Assembly: GCA_963796325.1 (NCBI GenBank)
Contig: CAWCLF010000001.1
Location: forward strand, 1,054,001 to 1,118,000
From: CAVYGN01 sp963796325
Lineage (GTDB): Bacteria > Spirochaetota > Brevinematia > Brevinematales > JAOACQ01
Direction of reading: 5' to 3'
DNA: 64,000 bases
Under the pieces are notes generated by a model. The model ran no database searches and had not been told where the DNA came from. It worked only from the letters and a program-made list of their open reading frames with translations. Below are positions 24,884 to 34,181 of this stretch, in pieces; the stretch's first letter is position 1; every line of letters begins with the position of its first letter. The translations under genes and the position numbers were made by a program.

Positions 24884-27148
24884 ATGGAGCTGAACGAATC
24901 ATTCATATCGGCGCTTTCCGTGAGCATGTCCCGAATAATCGGAAAAATTTCAGAGGAGCTCGGCCTGGAGAAGTCCAGGGTAGAGGCGGCGGCAGCCCTG
25001 CTCAAAGAGGGCAATACAGTGCCCTTCATTTCCCGTTACAGGAAAGAAGCCACCCGCTCTCTGGACGAGATAGAAGTCAGGGATATTTCGCACCGCATGG
25101 CCTACCTTGAAAATCTTGAACAGAGAAGAATAGAGGTTGCCAGGGGTATATTTTTACAGGGAAAACTTACTGAAGACCTATATGTCAATATCAATAAATG
25201 CGAAACTCTCAGCGAACTTGAAGAATTGTATCTTCCATACAGGAAAAAAAAGAAAACACGCGCCATGGCCGCAATGGAAAAGGACCTGGGGCCTCTTGCG
25301 GATTTGATGACCGAATCGGCCGACATTGAGAAAGAGGCTGTTCTTTTCATTAATTCTGAAAAGGGCGTTAATAACGCAGAGGAAGCTCTGGGCGGAGCCA
25401 TGGACATACTTGCCGAAAGGCTCGCCCAGGATATGGATATGCGTAAAACCGTTCTGGATTTTATTAAAAGAGAAGGGGAAATTTCAGTCAAGGGTAAAAA
25501 AGATCCTGAAACAAGCATTTATAAAATGTATTATGATTACAGGGAACCTGTTAGAGAGATCAAACCCCACAGGATACTTGCAATAAACCGGGGGCAAAGG
25601 GAAGGCGAGCTTGATGCTGATATCGTGTTCGATGAAGAAAAGGTATGCGATATAGTTTTAGCGGGGGTCAGGATCGCTAATTCATATCAAAAATCTGCTG
25701 TTATCGACGGACTCTCAAGGCTCCTTATCCCTTCGGTTTTAAGAGACCTGAGAGGCGCTCAAAGTGATGCTGCGGACAGCCATGGAATTTCCATATTTGC
25801 AGGCAATTTAAAGGGTCTTCTAATGCAGCCGCCGATCAAGAGGACCAGGGTGCTCGGCGTCGATCCCGGCATCAGGACCGGGACGAAAGCAGCGGCGCTC
25901 GATGAAAACGGGAAATATCTCGGCTATTTTTTATTCTTCCAGAAGAATAAAGAGGAGTCGATTAAAGCTGTCGGAGAGGCGGTAAAGAAATACAATATAC
26001 AGCTTATAGCCGTGGGTAATGGAACCGGTTCTCCGGAAGTATGCGAAATTGTTGCCGGGGCTATTATTGAAAATGATCTTCCCGCAGAATACACAATCGT
26101 AGCCGAGGAAGGAGCATCGGTTTATTCCGCATCTGATCTGGCCAGGGAGGAATTCCCCGATCTGGATCTCTTAATCAGGGGGGCGATATCTATTGGAAGG
26201 AGGATCCAGGATCCTCTTGCCGAATTTGTTAAAATCGATCCCAGATCGATAGGGGTAGGGCTTTACCAGCATGATTTAAATCAGAAAGCTCTCGGTGAAT
26301 CTCTTCATGAAGTTGTCGAATCAGTTGTAAATAATGTCGGAGTGAATATCAATACAGCATCGAGCGCGCTTCTGCGCTATGTTTCAGGTATTACGCCCAC
26401 TCTTTCAAAGAATATAGTCGAATACAGGGATAAGCATGGCCTTATCAGGTCCCGGGAGGATTTGAAGAATATAGCCGGGCTGGGAGACAGAACTTATGAA
26501 CAGTCGGCCGGTTTTCTCAAGATACCTGAAAGTAAGGAGAAACTTGACAATACCTGGGTTCACCCGGAAAATTACGCCGCGGCAAGAGAAATTATGACCT
26601 TCATGGGGACGAACCGGGAATTGTCCGGCGACAAAAAAAATATTGTTATGGAGAAATTCGGCATCGGCGAAACTACAGTCGCCGATATTATAGAAGAATT
26701 GAAAAAACCAAACAGGGACCCTCGGGACGGCTATCCGGCGCCTCTCAAACAAAAAGATATAGTCCGTTTCGAGGATCTGGCGGGCGGGATGACTGTAAAG
26801 GGGAAAGTGAAAAATGTCGTGGATTTCGGAGCATTTATCGATATCGGCATCAAGGAAACAGCTCTTGTTCATATTTCGGAGCTTAGCGACAATTATGTCA
26901 AAAATCCGATGGATGTAGTACAGGTAGGGGATATTAAGGATTTCAGGATAATAGAAGTGGATCCGGTGAGGAAAAGGATATCGCTTTCACTTAAGAAAAC
27001 TCCTGCTTCCTACCCGGCACCCCGGATAAAAGAAAAGGAAAAAAAGAAAATAATTGAACCTGAAATAAAAGAGAAGCAAACTAAAATTTCAGTACCGCCG
27101 CCGGCAGGCACACTCGGCAGCTTTCTGAAAAAACCGCTCGATCTGTAA
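24884..27148 (+). CDS. tex: Tex-family RNA-binding transcription accessory protein
   Basis: This protein is 754 residues from ATG 24884 (behind GAGG; the ATG at 24860 has none). Tex N-terminal helical domains occupy about 1-310, a YqgF/RNase-H-like domain starts at RVLGVDPGIRTGTKAAALDE (about 320), tandem HhH lies near NVGVNINTASSALLRYVSGI (about 485-560), and an S1 RNA-binding domain spans about 640-710 (GKVKNVVDFGAFIDIGIKE). A charged tail ends the protein. Tex binds nucleic acid and affects transcription and virulence-gene expression in some species. It is usually a single-copy housekeeping gene. Confidence 0.95.
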   Translation: MELNESFISALSVSMSRIIGKISEELGLEKSRVEAAAALLKEGNTVPFISRYRKEATRSLDEIEVRDISHRMAYLENLEQRRIEVARGIFLQGKLTEDLYVNINKCETLSELEELYLPYRKKKKTRAMAAMEKDLGPLADLMTESADIEKEAVLFINSEKGVNNAEEALGGAMDILAERLAQDMDMRKTVLDFIKREGEISVKGKKDPETSIYKMYYDYREPVREIKPHRILAINRGQREGELDADIVFDEEKVCDIVLAGVRIANSYQKSAVIDGLSRLLIPSVLRDLRGAQSDAADSHGISIFAGNLKGLLMQPPIKRTRVLGVDPGIRTGTKAAALDENGKYLGYFLFFQKNKEESIKAVGEAVKKYNIQLIAVGNGTGSPEVCEIVAGAIIENDLPAEYTIVAEEGASVYSASDLAREEFPDLDLLIRGAISIGRRIQDPLAEFVKIDPRSIGVGLYQHDLNQKALGESLHEVVESVVNNVGVNINTASSALLRYVSGITPTLSKNIVEYRDKHGLIRSREDLKNIAGLGDRTYEQSAGFLKIPESKEKLDNTWVHPENYAAAREIMTFMGTNRELSGDKKNIVMEKFGIGETTVADIIEELKKPNRDPRDGYPAPLKQKDIVRFEDLAGGMTVKGKVKNVVDFGAFIDIGIKETALVHISELSDNYVKNPMDVVQVGDIKDFRIIEVDPVRKRISLSLKKTPASYPAPRIKEKEKKKIIEPEIKEKQTKISVPPPAGTLGSFLKKPLDL

Positions 27149-27163
27149 TTTCGACCGGACTGA

Positions 27164-27691
27164 TCAATGTTCTTTTATCTGGTTCCTGTATAAGCTTCTT
27201 ATCTTCAATAATATTTCTCTGTACTCGGTGCTTCTATAGTCGGGATATGTCCATTCCCAATGCTTCCATTCCCTCCCCCTGAAAAACAGCGTGATCTCCT
27301 CGTAAATGCCTTCACCCATGTAGAGGCGGTGCTGCTGATCTTTCGTCGTTGCAAGGACGAATTTTCCCAGTTCCATATAACCCGGATCCAGGTTTATTTT
27401 TCTTTTACCTTCTCTCTCAAGCATGATTTCAACGCCGTTCGTTGTTTTTTTTATGGGCACCAGATCGGGTATTTTTATAAGATTTTTAAACGAGTAAAAA
27501 ATCCTTTTTATGGGAGAACCCATTTCTTCCCTGTAGTATTCGGTATAAGTAAAAGGTAAAACGGCGCTTTCGTAATCCGTTTCTCCGAACAGCGCTTTAA
27601 GTCTTTCATTTGCCATCGACAGGATTATTTCGTCGGAGTAAAGGACAGGTATGACAAGTTTCACTTTATTATGGGGCAGTTCCCTTCCCAT
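27164..27691 (-). CDS. DUF4416 family protein
   Basis: This 175-residue soluble protein has the family pattern GETDYESAVLPFTYTEYYR.EMG near the N-terminus, KINLDPGYMELGKFVLAT (about 100-117), HRLYMGEGIYEEITL and WTYPDYRS near the C-terminus. The function of DUF4416 is unknown. It converges on tex with a 15-bp gap. Confidence 0.85.
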   Translation of the reverse strand: MGRELPHNKVKLVIPVLYSDEIILSMANERLKALFGETDYESAVLPFTYTEYYREEMGSPIKRIFYSFKNLIKIPDLVPIKKTTNGVEIMLEREGKRKINLDPGYMELGKFVLATTKDQQHRLYMGEGIYEEITLFFRGREWKHWEWTYPDYRSTEYREILLKIRSLYRNQIKEH

Positions 27692-27729
27692 GTTAAAAAC
27701 CTTCTTTTTAATATGAACATATTTTATTA

Positions 27730-27797
27730 GGGCAGTTCTAATAACTCAAGAATATCGAGACCTTGCGGGCACAAGCCCATTAAGCGTTCAAGCGCCC
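27730..27797. repeat. Remnant of the GGGCAGTTCTAATAAC element
   Basis: GGGCAGTTCTAATAAC is identical to the left end of the 19249 element and is followed by GGGCACAAG, which in reverse complement also occurs there. The right end (AAGCGCCC at 27797) fits poorly, so this is a short or decayed copy. Confidence 0.5.
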
Positions 27798-27816
27798 AAA
27801 AAAATGTAAATAAACA

Positions 27817-27838
27817 CGATCAAAGGGACTTTTGATCG
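27817..27838. promoter_or_regulatory. Inverted repeat upstream of AAA+ gene
   Basis: CGATCAAA-N6-TTTGATCG is a perfect 8-bp inverted repeat about 30 bp upstream of the promoter of the AAA+ gene. It could be an activator or repressor site; no T run follows, so a terminator is less likely. Confidence 0.5.
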
Positions 27839-27870
27839 CCGGATCGATAATTTGCACTATACTCCTGCAA

Positions 27871-27899
27871 TTGATTTTTTTGAGAATTGATATTATGAT
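27871..27899 (+). promoter_or_regulatory. Promoter of AAA+ ATPase gene
   Basis: TTGATT (27871-27876) and TATGAT (27894-27899) are 17 nt apart, about 40 nt upstream of the start codon. Confidence 0.55.
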
Positions 27900-27940
27900 A
27901 TTATATTTGAATATAGAGAGAAAGAGGTAAGAGTCTGCAA

Positions 27941-29968
27941 ATGAATTCGGAAATATTTTCAATCATTATAGATTATTCCATCCTGCTTTTCCATAAGTTC
28001 AACCAGTTCATAATCAAGAAAAATTTTAAGACCGATGCGAAAACAGCGGTCCATATGAAGAACCAGGCATTCATAGTCAGGCTGCATTCAATAAAGGAAT
28101 TCAAGAGCACAATAGCCGGATTCAATCCGACTCCGGAACATCTGACATTCGAAGAGAAGAAGATGATACTTCTGCTCCTTGGCGCAAGCCTATACGGTCA
28201 GAACGGAATAAATGTCTGGCAGGCGATGTGTTTTTTCCACAGGCTGCCTTTCAGAGCAATGAAAGCCGTGGGGAAGGTCCTGGACCCTCACAGCGGAGTT
28301 TTAAAAAGCGGGATTATGATGTTCCAGGAAACCGATTTTCTGGGAGCTTCGCTTTCCATTGAAGAGATAGCGGAATTTTACAATAACAGGAAGGTTTTCC
28401 TCTCGCCGGTGGCCCTGAATTCGCTTTTCAGCGACTTTACGGGTAAAAACCTTTACGGGGTGACCAATTACACGTTATCTGAAAAATACAGGAATATCGA
28501 CATCCTTCTGAACGATATCGCGAGCATAATGAAATACCTTTTTTTCCTTTCGAATTTTTACAAGGTAAACTCGGCATATTCATCCGCCCGCGATGATATT
28601 TATGAGAAAGGCGAGTTCGCTGCAACACTCAGAAAATTCCGTAAAAACATCAAGAGTTCCGGCTTAAAAATAAATTTGAAGAACTTTCTCAGAAAGAACG
28701 GCTTTTCAAATATAGAATTCATCGTGCTTCTTTATTTCATATATAAAGTGGTAATAATGAAGGAATTCATGATCAACAGCATTGAGGAAGTCCTTACCAG
28801 CCTTGCCTTTATCCCTTCACAGATAAAGCTTATACTCGGCTGTTTCAACAGGGAAAGCATATTCGTAAAGGAAAAAATCATAGAAGTGGCCGACTTTTAC
28901 CCCGGTATTCCCTTCGAAGAAACCGGAGAGGATGAATTGGAAGCGGAGCAGGAAGATGACGAGTACCAGATCATAGGTTTTACCCAGGAATATAACGCGA
29001 TATCGATATCCAAAGACAAGATTTATTATCTATTGTTTTCCGAGCAGGATGCTAAAGGCAAGGAACCTGGCCCGGATGATAAAAACAGGATCAGGGATAA
29101 AAAAGATTCGGGGATCGAGTTTCAAAAGTCGAAAGGGCTTTTCGAAATAGTGGAACCCGCCGTGAAAATTCATGACGTGATACTTGACGAAGAAGTAAAA
29201 AAAGAGCTTCTCGGAGCCGTTGATTTGACAAGGGCCGCCGAAATGATGAAAAAATGGGGAATAAAACCGAATCTTTCGGCAAAATCTTTCGGTTCTGTTA
29301 AGATACTGCTTTACGGTCCTTCAGGAACCGGCAAAACCATTACAGCACAGGCCCTGGCAGGAGAAGTGGGGGCCGATCTTTTCAAGGTTGACTCGAGCAA
29401 TCTTGTAAGTTCCTGGGTAGGAGAAAGCACAAAGAATGTTAAGAAAGCGTTCCATGAATTTTATAAATATGCCAGAATTTCAAAGAAAAAAATATTTCTC
29501 TTTATGAACGAGGCCGATCAGTTATTAAGCGCCAGAGGTACGATCGCACAGGCCGCAGACAAGGAATATAACCAGATGCAGAACATTCTCCTTGAAGAAC
29601 TGGAAAATTTCGACGGGGTTTTCATCGCTACGACCAATCTTGCGGACCTCTTCGATACGGCATGGAACAGAAGATTCAATATAAAGATCAGGTTCGAAGT
29701 GCCTAAATATGAAACCCGGTTAAAACTCTGGAAAGTCCATATTTCAGACAAGATGCCTCTCGGAAGCGATGTGGATTTTAACAAACTGGCAGAGTATGAA
29801 CTGGCGGGCGGGTCAATAGCAAATGTGATATACAATGCGGCCAGGAAGGCGGCTCTCCGCGAAACCGGGCTCAGGGTTGTCAGCCAGAGCGATTTTATCG
29901 AAGCCGTCCAGAACGAACTTAAATCCCATCTCGGTTTAAAAAATACAAAGGTCGGATTCAATCAATGA
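27941..29968 (+). CDS. AAA+ ATPase with uncharacterised N-terminal region
   Basis: This protein has 675 residues. Residues 1-400 have no recognised domain and look helical, ending in an acidic stretch (about 328-345). The C-terminal AAA+ module has Walker A GPSGTGKT (about 459-466), pore-side SSWVGESTKNVKKAF, a Walker B region FLFMNEADQLL (about 519-529) and the arginine-finger region TAWNRRFN. NEAD replaces the usual DEAD/DEAD-like Asp but keeps the catalytic Glu, as in other bacterial AAA proteins of this sort. It probably remodels or unfolds a protein partner; the partner is unknown. The next gene starts 33 nt downstream and may work with it. Confidence 0.75.
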   Translation: MNSEIFSIIIDYSILLFHKFNQFIIKKNFKTDAKTAVHMKNQAFIVRLHSIKEFKSTIAGFNPTPEHLTFEEKKMILLLLGASLYGQNGINVWQAMCFFHRLPFRAMKAVGKVLDPHSGVLKSGIMMFQETDFLGASLSIEEIAEFYNNRKVFLSPVALNSLFSDFTGKNLYGVTNYTLSEKYRNIDILLNDIASIMKYLFFLSNFYKVNSAYSSARDDIYEKGEFAATLRKFRKNIKSSGLKINLKNFLRKNGFSNIEFIVLLYFIYKVVIMKEFMINSIEEVLTSLAFIPSQIKLILGCFNRESIFVKEKIIEVADFYPGIPFEETGEDELEAEQEDDEYQIIGFTQEYNAISISKDKIYYLLFSEQDAKGKEPGPDDKNRIRDKKDSGIEFQKSKGLFEIVEPAVKIHDVILDEEVKKELLGAVDLTRAAEMMKKWGIKPNLSAKSFGSVKILLYGPSGTGKTITAQALAGEVGADLFKVDSSNLVSSWVGESTKNVKKAFHEFYKYARISKKKIFLFMNEADQLLSARGTIAQAADKEYNQMQNILLEELENFDGVFIATTNLADLFDTAWNRRFNIKIRFEVPKYETRLKLWKVHISDKMPLGSDVDFNKLAEYELAGGSIANVIYNAARKAALRETGLRVVSQSDFIEAVQNELKSHLGLKNTKVGFNQ

Positions 29969-30001
29969 TTTCAGTGAAAGATTGAGCCGAAGGAAAGGGC
30001 A

Positions 30002-30799
30002 GTGAAAATAGCCATAGCCGGCGGTATGGGCTTTGAAAAGGAACTCCTGGAAAATTTACATTATAACAATATCCTTCTTGTCGGAAGCTGTTATGACCTG
30101 AAAAAGGAAAAATTTCCTCTTTACAGGAATGCCGAATGCATCGGCGAATTCGTTACAAGCGGATATTCTTCATATTTTTCTTCCTGTGATCTTTTCATCG
30201 ATATATCCGACAGTCTCAAATCGAAATTTGTCATAAACGATTTTTCACGTAAGTTCGATAAAAAATTCATTGCGCTATTTTATGACGTTTCCTGGAAAAT
30301 GGGAGTGTTTTACCCAGGTAAATTTTGCCTTGAATGCTTTATGAATTATATAAAACCTTTGCCTTATTTTCTCCTGCCGGCTCCCGATACGGGTAATGCC
30401 CTTGCCCTGATCGAAAAGGCTGTCAGTGATAACGGAACCGAGAGCTTTATTACGGATATTGAAAGCGGAAGTATTATTAAAAAAGAAGTTTCATCCGGCT
30501 GCAGGCCGTCGGCCGGCGATCTGCGCTTTTTGAGCGGGGAGATGGACGATGTGGTATCGGTTTCCTGCTCCGATCAGTCTGTTGCGGTTACTCCTATGGA
30601 TGAAATAAAACTTGACCTGGATTATTTCAGGGAAATTTTAAAGGAAGAGACAAGAATCGTCGGGCAGAATTCGTTTTACATAGAATTTAAAGTTTTTCAT
30701 TTAAACGTTATGCTGTTCAGGCATGGCAGACTGATCGTCAAGGGAACGAAGGAAAAAAATACGGCCCTTGCCGTTTACAGGCGGTATATCGGAAGCTAA
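30002..30799 (+). CDS. Degenerate ThiF/E1-like protein (tentative)
   Basis: This 265-residue protein starts at GTG 30002 behind GGAAAGG. Parts resemble ThiF/MoeB-type adenylyltransferases: FYPGKFCLECF (one Cys pair) and the C-terminal HGRLIVKGTKEKNTALAVYRRYIGS, the usual tail of ThiF-like enzymes. The N-terminal AIAGGMGFEKE lacks a full nucleotide-binding GxGxxG plus Asp/Arg set, and no second Cys pair is visible, so adenylation activity is doubtful. It is probably cotranscribed with the AAA+ ATPase. The family call is my inference. Confidence 0.4.
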   Translation: MKIAIAGGMGFEKELLENLHYNNILLVGSCYDLKKEKFPLYRNAECIGEFVTSGYSSYFSSCDLFIDISDSLKSKFVINDFSRKFDKKFIALFYDVSWKMGVFYPGKFCLECFMNYIKPLPYFLLPAPDTGNALALIEKAVSDNGTESFITDIESGSIIKKEVSSGCRPSAGDLRFLSGEMDDVVSVSCSDQSVAVTPMDEIKLDLDYFREILKEETRIVGQNSFYIEFKVFHLNVMLFRHGRLIVKGTKEKNTALAVYRRYIGS

Positions 30800-31302
30800 T
30801 ACTTGACTGTACTAAGCCCTCCGACTCCCTTCATGGTTTGCTCGTAAGCTTTCTTATATTTCGGGTTCTTTTCCATGAAGTCTATTATCTCTTTGGAATG
30901 GTTCTTGTTATACTGAATCAGGTCCTTCTCGGTTAAACCGTAGCTTTTGTAAAATTCCTGCCTTTTCTGTTCAAGATACTTTGCAAGCGCCTCATCCTGA
31001 TCGGAGTTCGTGTTTTTAGGGCCTGTATTTTCAGCGAGTTCCTTGAGCCATTTTTGCTGTTCGATATTGACAAGGATCATCAATTGAAGGCATTTGTCAG
31101 GACTGTCCAGTACCACAGTCGTACCCTTATGGATGGTAATGATATCGGAAAGGTCTTCCGCCTCGTTTGTAATAAAGGAATTAGTAACCTGGGAATTGGA
31201 CCCTCCCTGGGTCGAGCCCGATGAGCCTCCGCACATTGAAAATGCCAGCAGGATAAAAACAAAGCTGAATAAAATGATCGAAAACGATAATAATCTTTTC
31301 AC
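30796..31302 (-). CDS. Putative lipoprotein of unknown function
   Basis: This is a 168-residue protein with an N-terminal hydrophobic segment followed by a Cys at about 24 (FILLAFSMCGGSSGS). The lipobox is loose (Met at -1), tolerated in some lineages. A Gly/Ser/Gln linker follows, then a charged helical domain rich in Lys and Glu. No family was recognised. Its stop overlaps the convergent ThiF-like gene's stop by 4 bp. Confidence 0.7.
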   Translation of the reverse strand: MKRLLSFSIILFSFVFILLAFSMCGGSSGSTQGGSNSQVTNSFITNEAEDLSDIITIHKGTTVVLDSPDKCLQLMILVNIEQQKWLKELAENTGPKNTNSDQDEALAKYLEQKRQEFYKSYGLTEKDLIQYNKNHSKEIIDFMEKNPKYKKAYEQTMKGVGGLSTVKY

Positions 31303-31330
31303 ATAACACCTTCATTAATAATCTTAAAAA

Positions 31331-31442
31331 TAACAGTTCCAAAAACCGGCTTTGCTGCCGTAAATTGTCTTTTAATTCAATAACAATTTACACCCGGGCG
31401 CCTCCCTGCCCTCCCGTCAGTGCGGTAGTTTTAGAAGTACCC
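31331..31442. repeat. Probable MITE-like copy
   Basis: The left end TAACAGTTCCAAAAACC and right end TTTTAGAAGTACCC resemble the ends of the 19249 element, with more changes. The interior holds a perfect 9-bp inverted repeat GTAAATTGT..ACAATTTAC. About 112 bp long. Confidence 0.45.
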
Positions 31443-31504
31443 GAAAATAGAATATATTTTAAAAATTAAAAAAAATCAAGATTTGGCGATAGTTTATTTA
31501 TTTT

Positions 31505-31600
31505 AGTCAACAGCCGACAGTCAAGAGTCATCAGTCAAATTATCAATGGAAAACGATAACCGGCTGCTGACTGACGCTTAACGACTGACGAATGATAGCT
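31505..31600. repeat. Heptad-palindrome repeat, copy 4
   Basis: AGTCAAC/AGTCAAG/AGTCATC heptads on the left face CTGCTGACTGACGCTTAACGACTGAC on the right with an AT-rich loop between. It is more diverged than the others. Confidence 0.75.
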
Positions 31601-31607
31601 GTTTTAG

Positions 31608-31637
31608 TTGAAAAAAAAGTCATATGATATTTATAAT
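31608..31637 (+). promoter_or_regulatory. Promoter of RodZ-like gene
   Basis: TTGAAA (31608-31613) and TATAAT (31632-31637) are 18 nt apart, 33 nt upstream of the ATG. Confidence 0.6.
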
Positions 31638-31669
31638 ATATCGCTGATAATTATGACGGGAGAAGAATT

Positions 31670-32749
31670 ATGATGAAAAATGAAAAGCAGACCCTGGGAG
31701 AGTTTTTCCAGGAAGCCAGGAAAGAAAAGGCAATTTCCATAGATGAGATCGTCAGGGATACCAACATACCAAAAAAATACCTGGAAGCGATTGAATCCGA
31801 TAATTTCGAGGTTTTTCCCGGGGAAACATATGCAATGGGGTTTATTTCAAACTATGCCGAAGCGCTGGAAGTCGATCATGAACTGGCTATAGCCCTTTAT
31901 AAAAGACAGATGAAAATAGAACAGGACGCTCCGATAGAAGAGCTTGTCGGCAGGAAGAGAAACTCCTGGCTCGAAAACAACAATATAATAATAGGGGTAG
32001 GGGCCAGCGCATTGTTATTGATAATAATAATTGTTTTTATACTCGGCCGTCACCAGGGAGAGGAAGGAAGTCCCGGCGCCCCGAATTCATATTATTACAG
32101 TTTCGACGACATAAATAAAGTTACATCTCAAAAATTCAAGGCAGGAGATTCTATTCTTATCACAAATGATACAAAAACTATAGATATGGAGATCCTGAAA
32201 ATCGAGCCTTCCCGTTCGCTCCTGTTCAGGATCAGCAATAAAAGCTACAAGATAAATATCAGCGAGCTTTTGAGCGTCGATTCGGACAATGACGGGACAA
32301 ACGACCTGGGTATTGAACTGGTAAGCGCAAAGCCCAAAGAGGCGAAACTGGCATTGACTCTGCTCAGGGAGATGCCCGACCTGGCGGAGATCAGCAATAA
32401 AAATGAAGCGGCTAATAAATACAGCGAGTATATAGTGTCTGAAAGCGAATACCTGGTTTCCCCTTCTAAAGGGCCTGTAAATATTAAAATAGTATCCCAG
32501 GGCGCAGGTTTTTTAAGTTATGCCCCCGATGGAAGGGATGAAAAACAAATGATTGTCAATAACAACACTTCATTATCGATTTCTTTCACGAACAGTCTTC
32601 TTCTGTATCTTGGAAACAGCGGCGCAGTAAAGATAATATTGGGAAACAAGGAAGATGCGGGCGGAGGATGGGGTGAAGTCGGCAAATCTTTTTTTTATTG
32701 GAAACCTAAAAGCGGACAATTTTCCCTCGTAAGGGCTATTTTAAAATAG
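31670..32749 (+). CDS. RodZ-like membrane protein with N-terminal HTH
   Basis: This 359-residue protein has an N-terminal HTH_25/Xre-like domain (about 8-80; TLGEFFQEARKEKAISIDEI, IPKKYLEAIESDNF), a basic stretch, one transmembrane helix (about 108-128) and an extracytoplasmic C-terminal domain. This is the layout of RodZ, which links MreB to the cell wall. The C-terminal part has beta-rich segments but is not obviously the usual DUF4115. It leads an operon-like run with rimO 13 nt downstream. Confidence 0.8.
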   Translation: MMKNEKQTLGEFFQEARKEKAISIDEIVRDTNIPKKYLEAIESDNFEVFPGETYAMGFISNYAEALEVDHELAIALYKRQMKIEQDAPIEELVGRKRNSWLENNNIIIGVGASALLLIIIIVFILGRHQGEEGSPGAPNSYYYSFDDINKVTSQKFKAGDSILITNDTKTIDMEILKIEPSRSLLFRISNKSYKINISELLSVDSDNDGTNDLGIELVSAKPKEAKLALTLLREMPDLAEISNKNEAANKYSEYIVSESEYLVSPSKGPVNIKIVSQGAGFLSYAPDGRDEKQMIVNNNTSLSISFTNSLLLYLGNSGAVKIILGNKEDAGGGWGEVGKSFFYWKPKSGQFSLVRAILK

Positions 32750-32762
32750 GAACAGGGGTTAA

Positions 32763-34100
32763 ATGAAAGTATTTTTCGATGCTCTGGGCTGTCCCAAAGC
32801 ATTGGTGGATGCGGAGAAAATGTGCTATGAGCTTGAAAGAAATTCCCATTCCATCGTTCCTGTGCCGGAAGAGGCTGAAGCGATAGTTATTAATACATGC
32901 GGGTTCATCGACAGTGCAAAGCAGGAGAATATAGATACAATACTTGCCTATGCCGGACTGAAAAAAGAAAACCGGTTTCTTAAGATCATCGTTGCCGGAT
33001 GCCTTTCCGAAAGGTACAGAGAAGACCTCTTAAAGGCTATTCCTGAAATAGATAATGCAATAGGCGTCAGGGATCCTTCGAAAATAATAGAAGCCCTTAA
33101 CGCTCCCAGTCACCAGGGCAGGCTCCTGGACGAGGGCTCTTATAATGAAGAATCGATAGGCGGAAGAAGCCTTTATTTTTCAGGCCTTAATTACTCTTAT
33201 CTCAAGATATCCGAAGGATGCAGCCGTTCATGTTCATTCTGCGCCATTCCGGCCATCAGGGGTACTTTACGGAGCCGTAAAATCGGCTCCATCATTGAGG
33301 AGGCCGCTCTGCTTTCCGGATCCGGCGTCAGGGAATTGATCATCATATCCGAGGACACGATTTCATACGGCATCGACTTATATAAAAAACATGCTCTGGC
33401 AGATTTATTAAAAGAGCTTTTAATGCTTGATTTCAGCTGGATCAGGATTATGTATCTTTTCCCGGAACCTGAGATCCTCAAAGTGGCTGAATTCATAAGC
33501 AAAGAGAAAAGGATCTGCAATTATATCGACATGCCCCTGCAGCATGCCAGCGGTTCCGTTCTTTCAAGAATGAAAAGAAACGGAAATTCAGAAGCATATT
33601 TAAAATTGATAAAAAGGCTCAGGACAATCAATCCGGAGCTCCGTATGCGCAGTTCCTTCATCACGGGGTATCCCGGAGAAAACGAAAAGGAACATGATGA
33701 ATTGAAAGTTTTTCTCGGGAATGCCGGTCTTGAAAGGGTAGGTTTTTTCGAATACTCGGATGAGGACGATACGGCTTCAAAGATGGAAGGACCAAAGGTC
33801 AGGGAAAAAGATAGAAAAAGGAGGCTGGGCGAACTTGTTAAAATCCAGGAGAGGGTTTCACGGGAAAAGCTCCTCGGAATGGTAAATTCTGAACTAATCT
33901 GTATAAACGACGGGATCACGGTACGGGAAAAGGGGAGGGACTATTTGCTTGTCAGAAGCGAATACGACGCCCCGGAAATAGACGGATATATAAGGATCGA
34001 AACGAACGGCCCCGATATGATCGATAAGGATTTTATTAAAGTCCGCATTTCCGGAGTCTTAGAAGGCCACGATCTTACGGGAGAACCTGCCGGGGAGTGA
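32763..34100 (+). CDS. rimO: Ribosomal protein S12 methylthiotransferase RimO
   Basis: This 445-residue radical SAM enzyme methylthiolates an Asp of ribosomal protein S12. The UPF0004 domain carries cluster cysteines C10, C46 and C80. The radical SAM motif is EGCSRSCSFC (C153, C157, C160) with downstream AIPAIRGTLRSR typical of RimO rather than MiaB. A TRAM-like domain lies at the C-terminus (about 375-440). Length matches the family. pgsA downstream is a common neighbour of rimO. Confidence 0.93.
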   Translation: MKVFFDALGCPKALVDAEKMCYELERNSHSIVPVPEEAEAIVINTCGFIDSAKQENIDTILAYAGLKKENRFLKIIVAGCLSERYREDLLKAIPEIDNAIGVRDPSKIIEALNAPSHQGRLLDEGSYNEESIGGRSLYFSGLNYSYLKISEGCSRSCSFCAIPAIRGTLRSRKIGSIIEEAALLSGSGVRELIIISEDTISYGIDLYKKHALADLLKELLMLDFSWIRIMYLFPEPEILKVAEFISKEKRICNYIDMPLQHASGSVLSRMKRNGNSEAYLKLIKRLRTINPELRMRSSFITGYPGENEKEHDELKVFLGNAGLERVGFFEYSDEDDTASKMEGPKVREKDRKRRLGELVKIQERVSREKLLGMVNSELICINDGITVREKGRDYLLVRSEYDAPEIDGYIRIETNGPDMIDKDFIKVRISGVLEGHDLTGEPAGE

Positions 34101-34117
34101 TGCTTTCGATATAAGTA

Positions 34118-34147
34118 TTGTACAAAAGAATCTTTATTTAGTATAAT
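34118..34147 (+). promoter_or_regulatory. Promoter of pgsA-pgpA
   Basis: TTGTAC (34118-34123) and TATAAT (34142-34147) are 18 nt apart, 34 nt upstream of the chosen pgsA start. It gives the lipid genes their own start in the run behind rimO. Confidence 0.55.
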
Positions 34148-34181
34148 TAAGTGTGTGTTTATAAGTCTTCGAGGCTTTCAT

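Larger units (their letters stand above)
31303..31669. other. 367-bp gap with two repeat types and a promoter
   Basis: No gene is seen. From left to right it holds a MITE-like remnant (31331-31442), a heptad palindrome (31505-31600) and a promoter for the HTH gene that follows. Confidence 0.7.
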
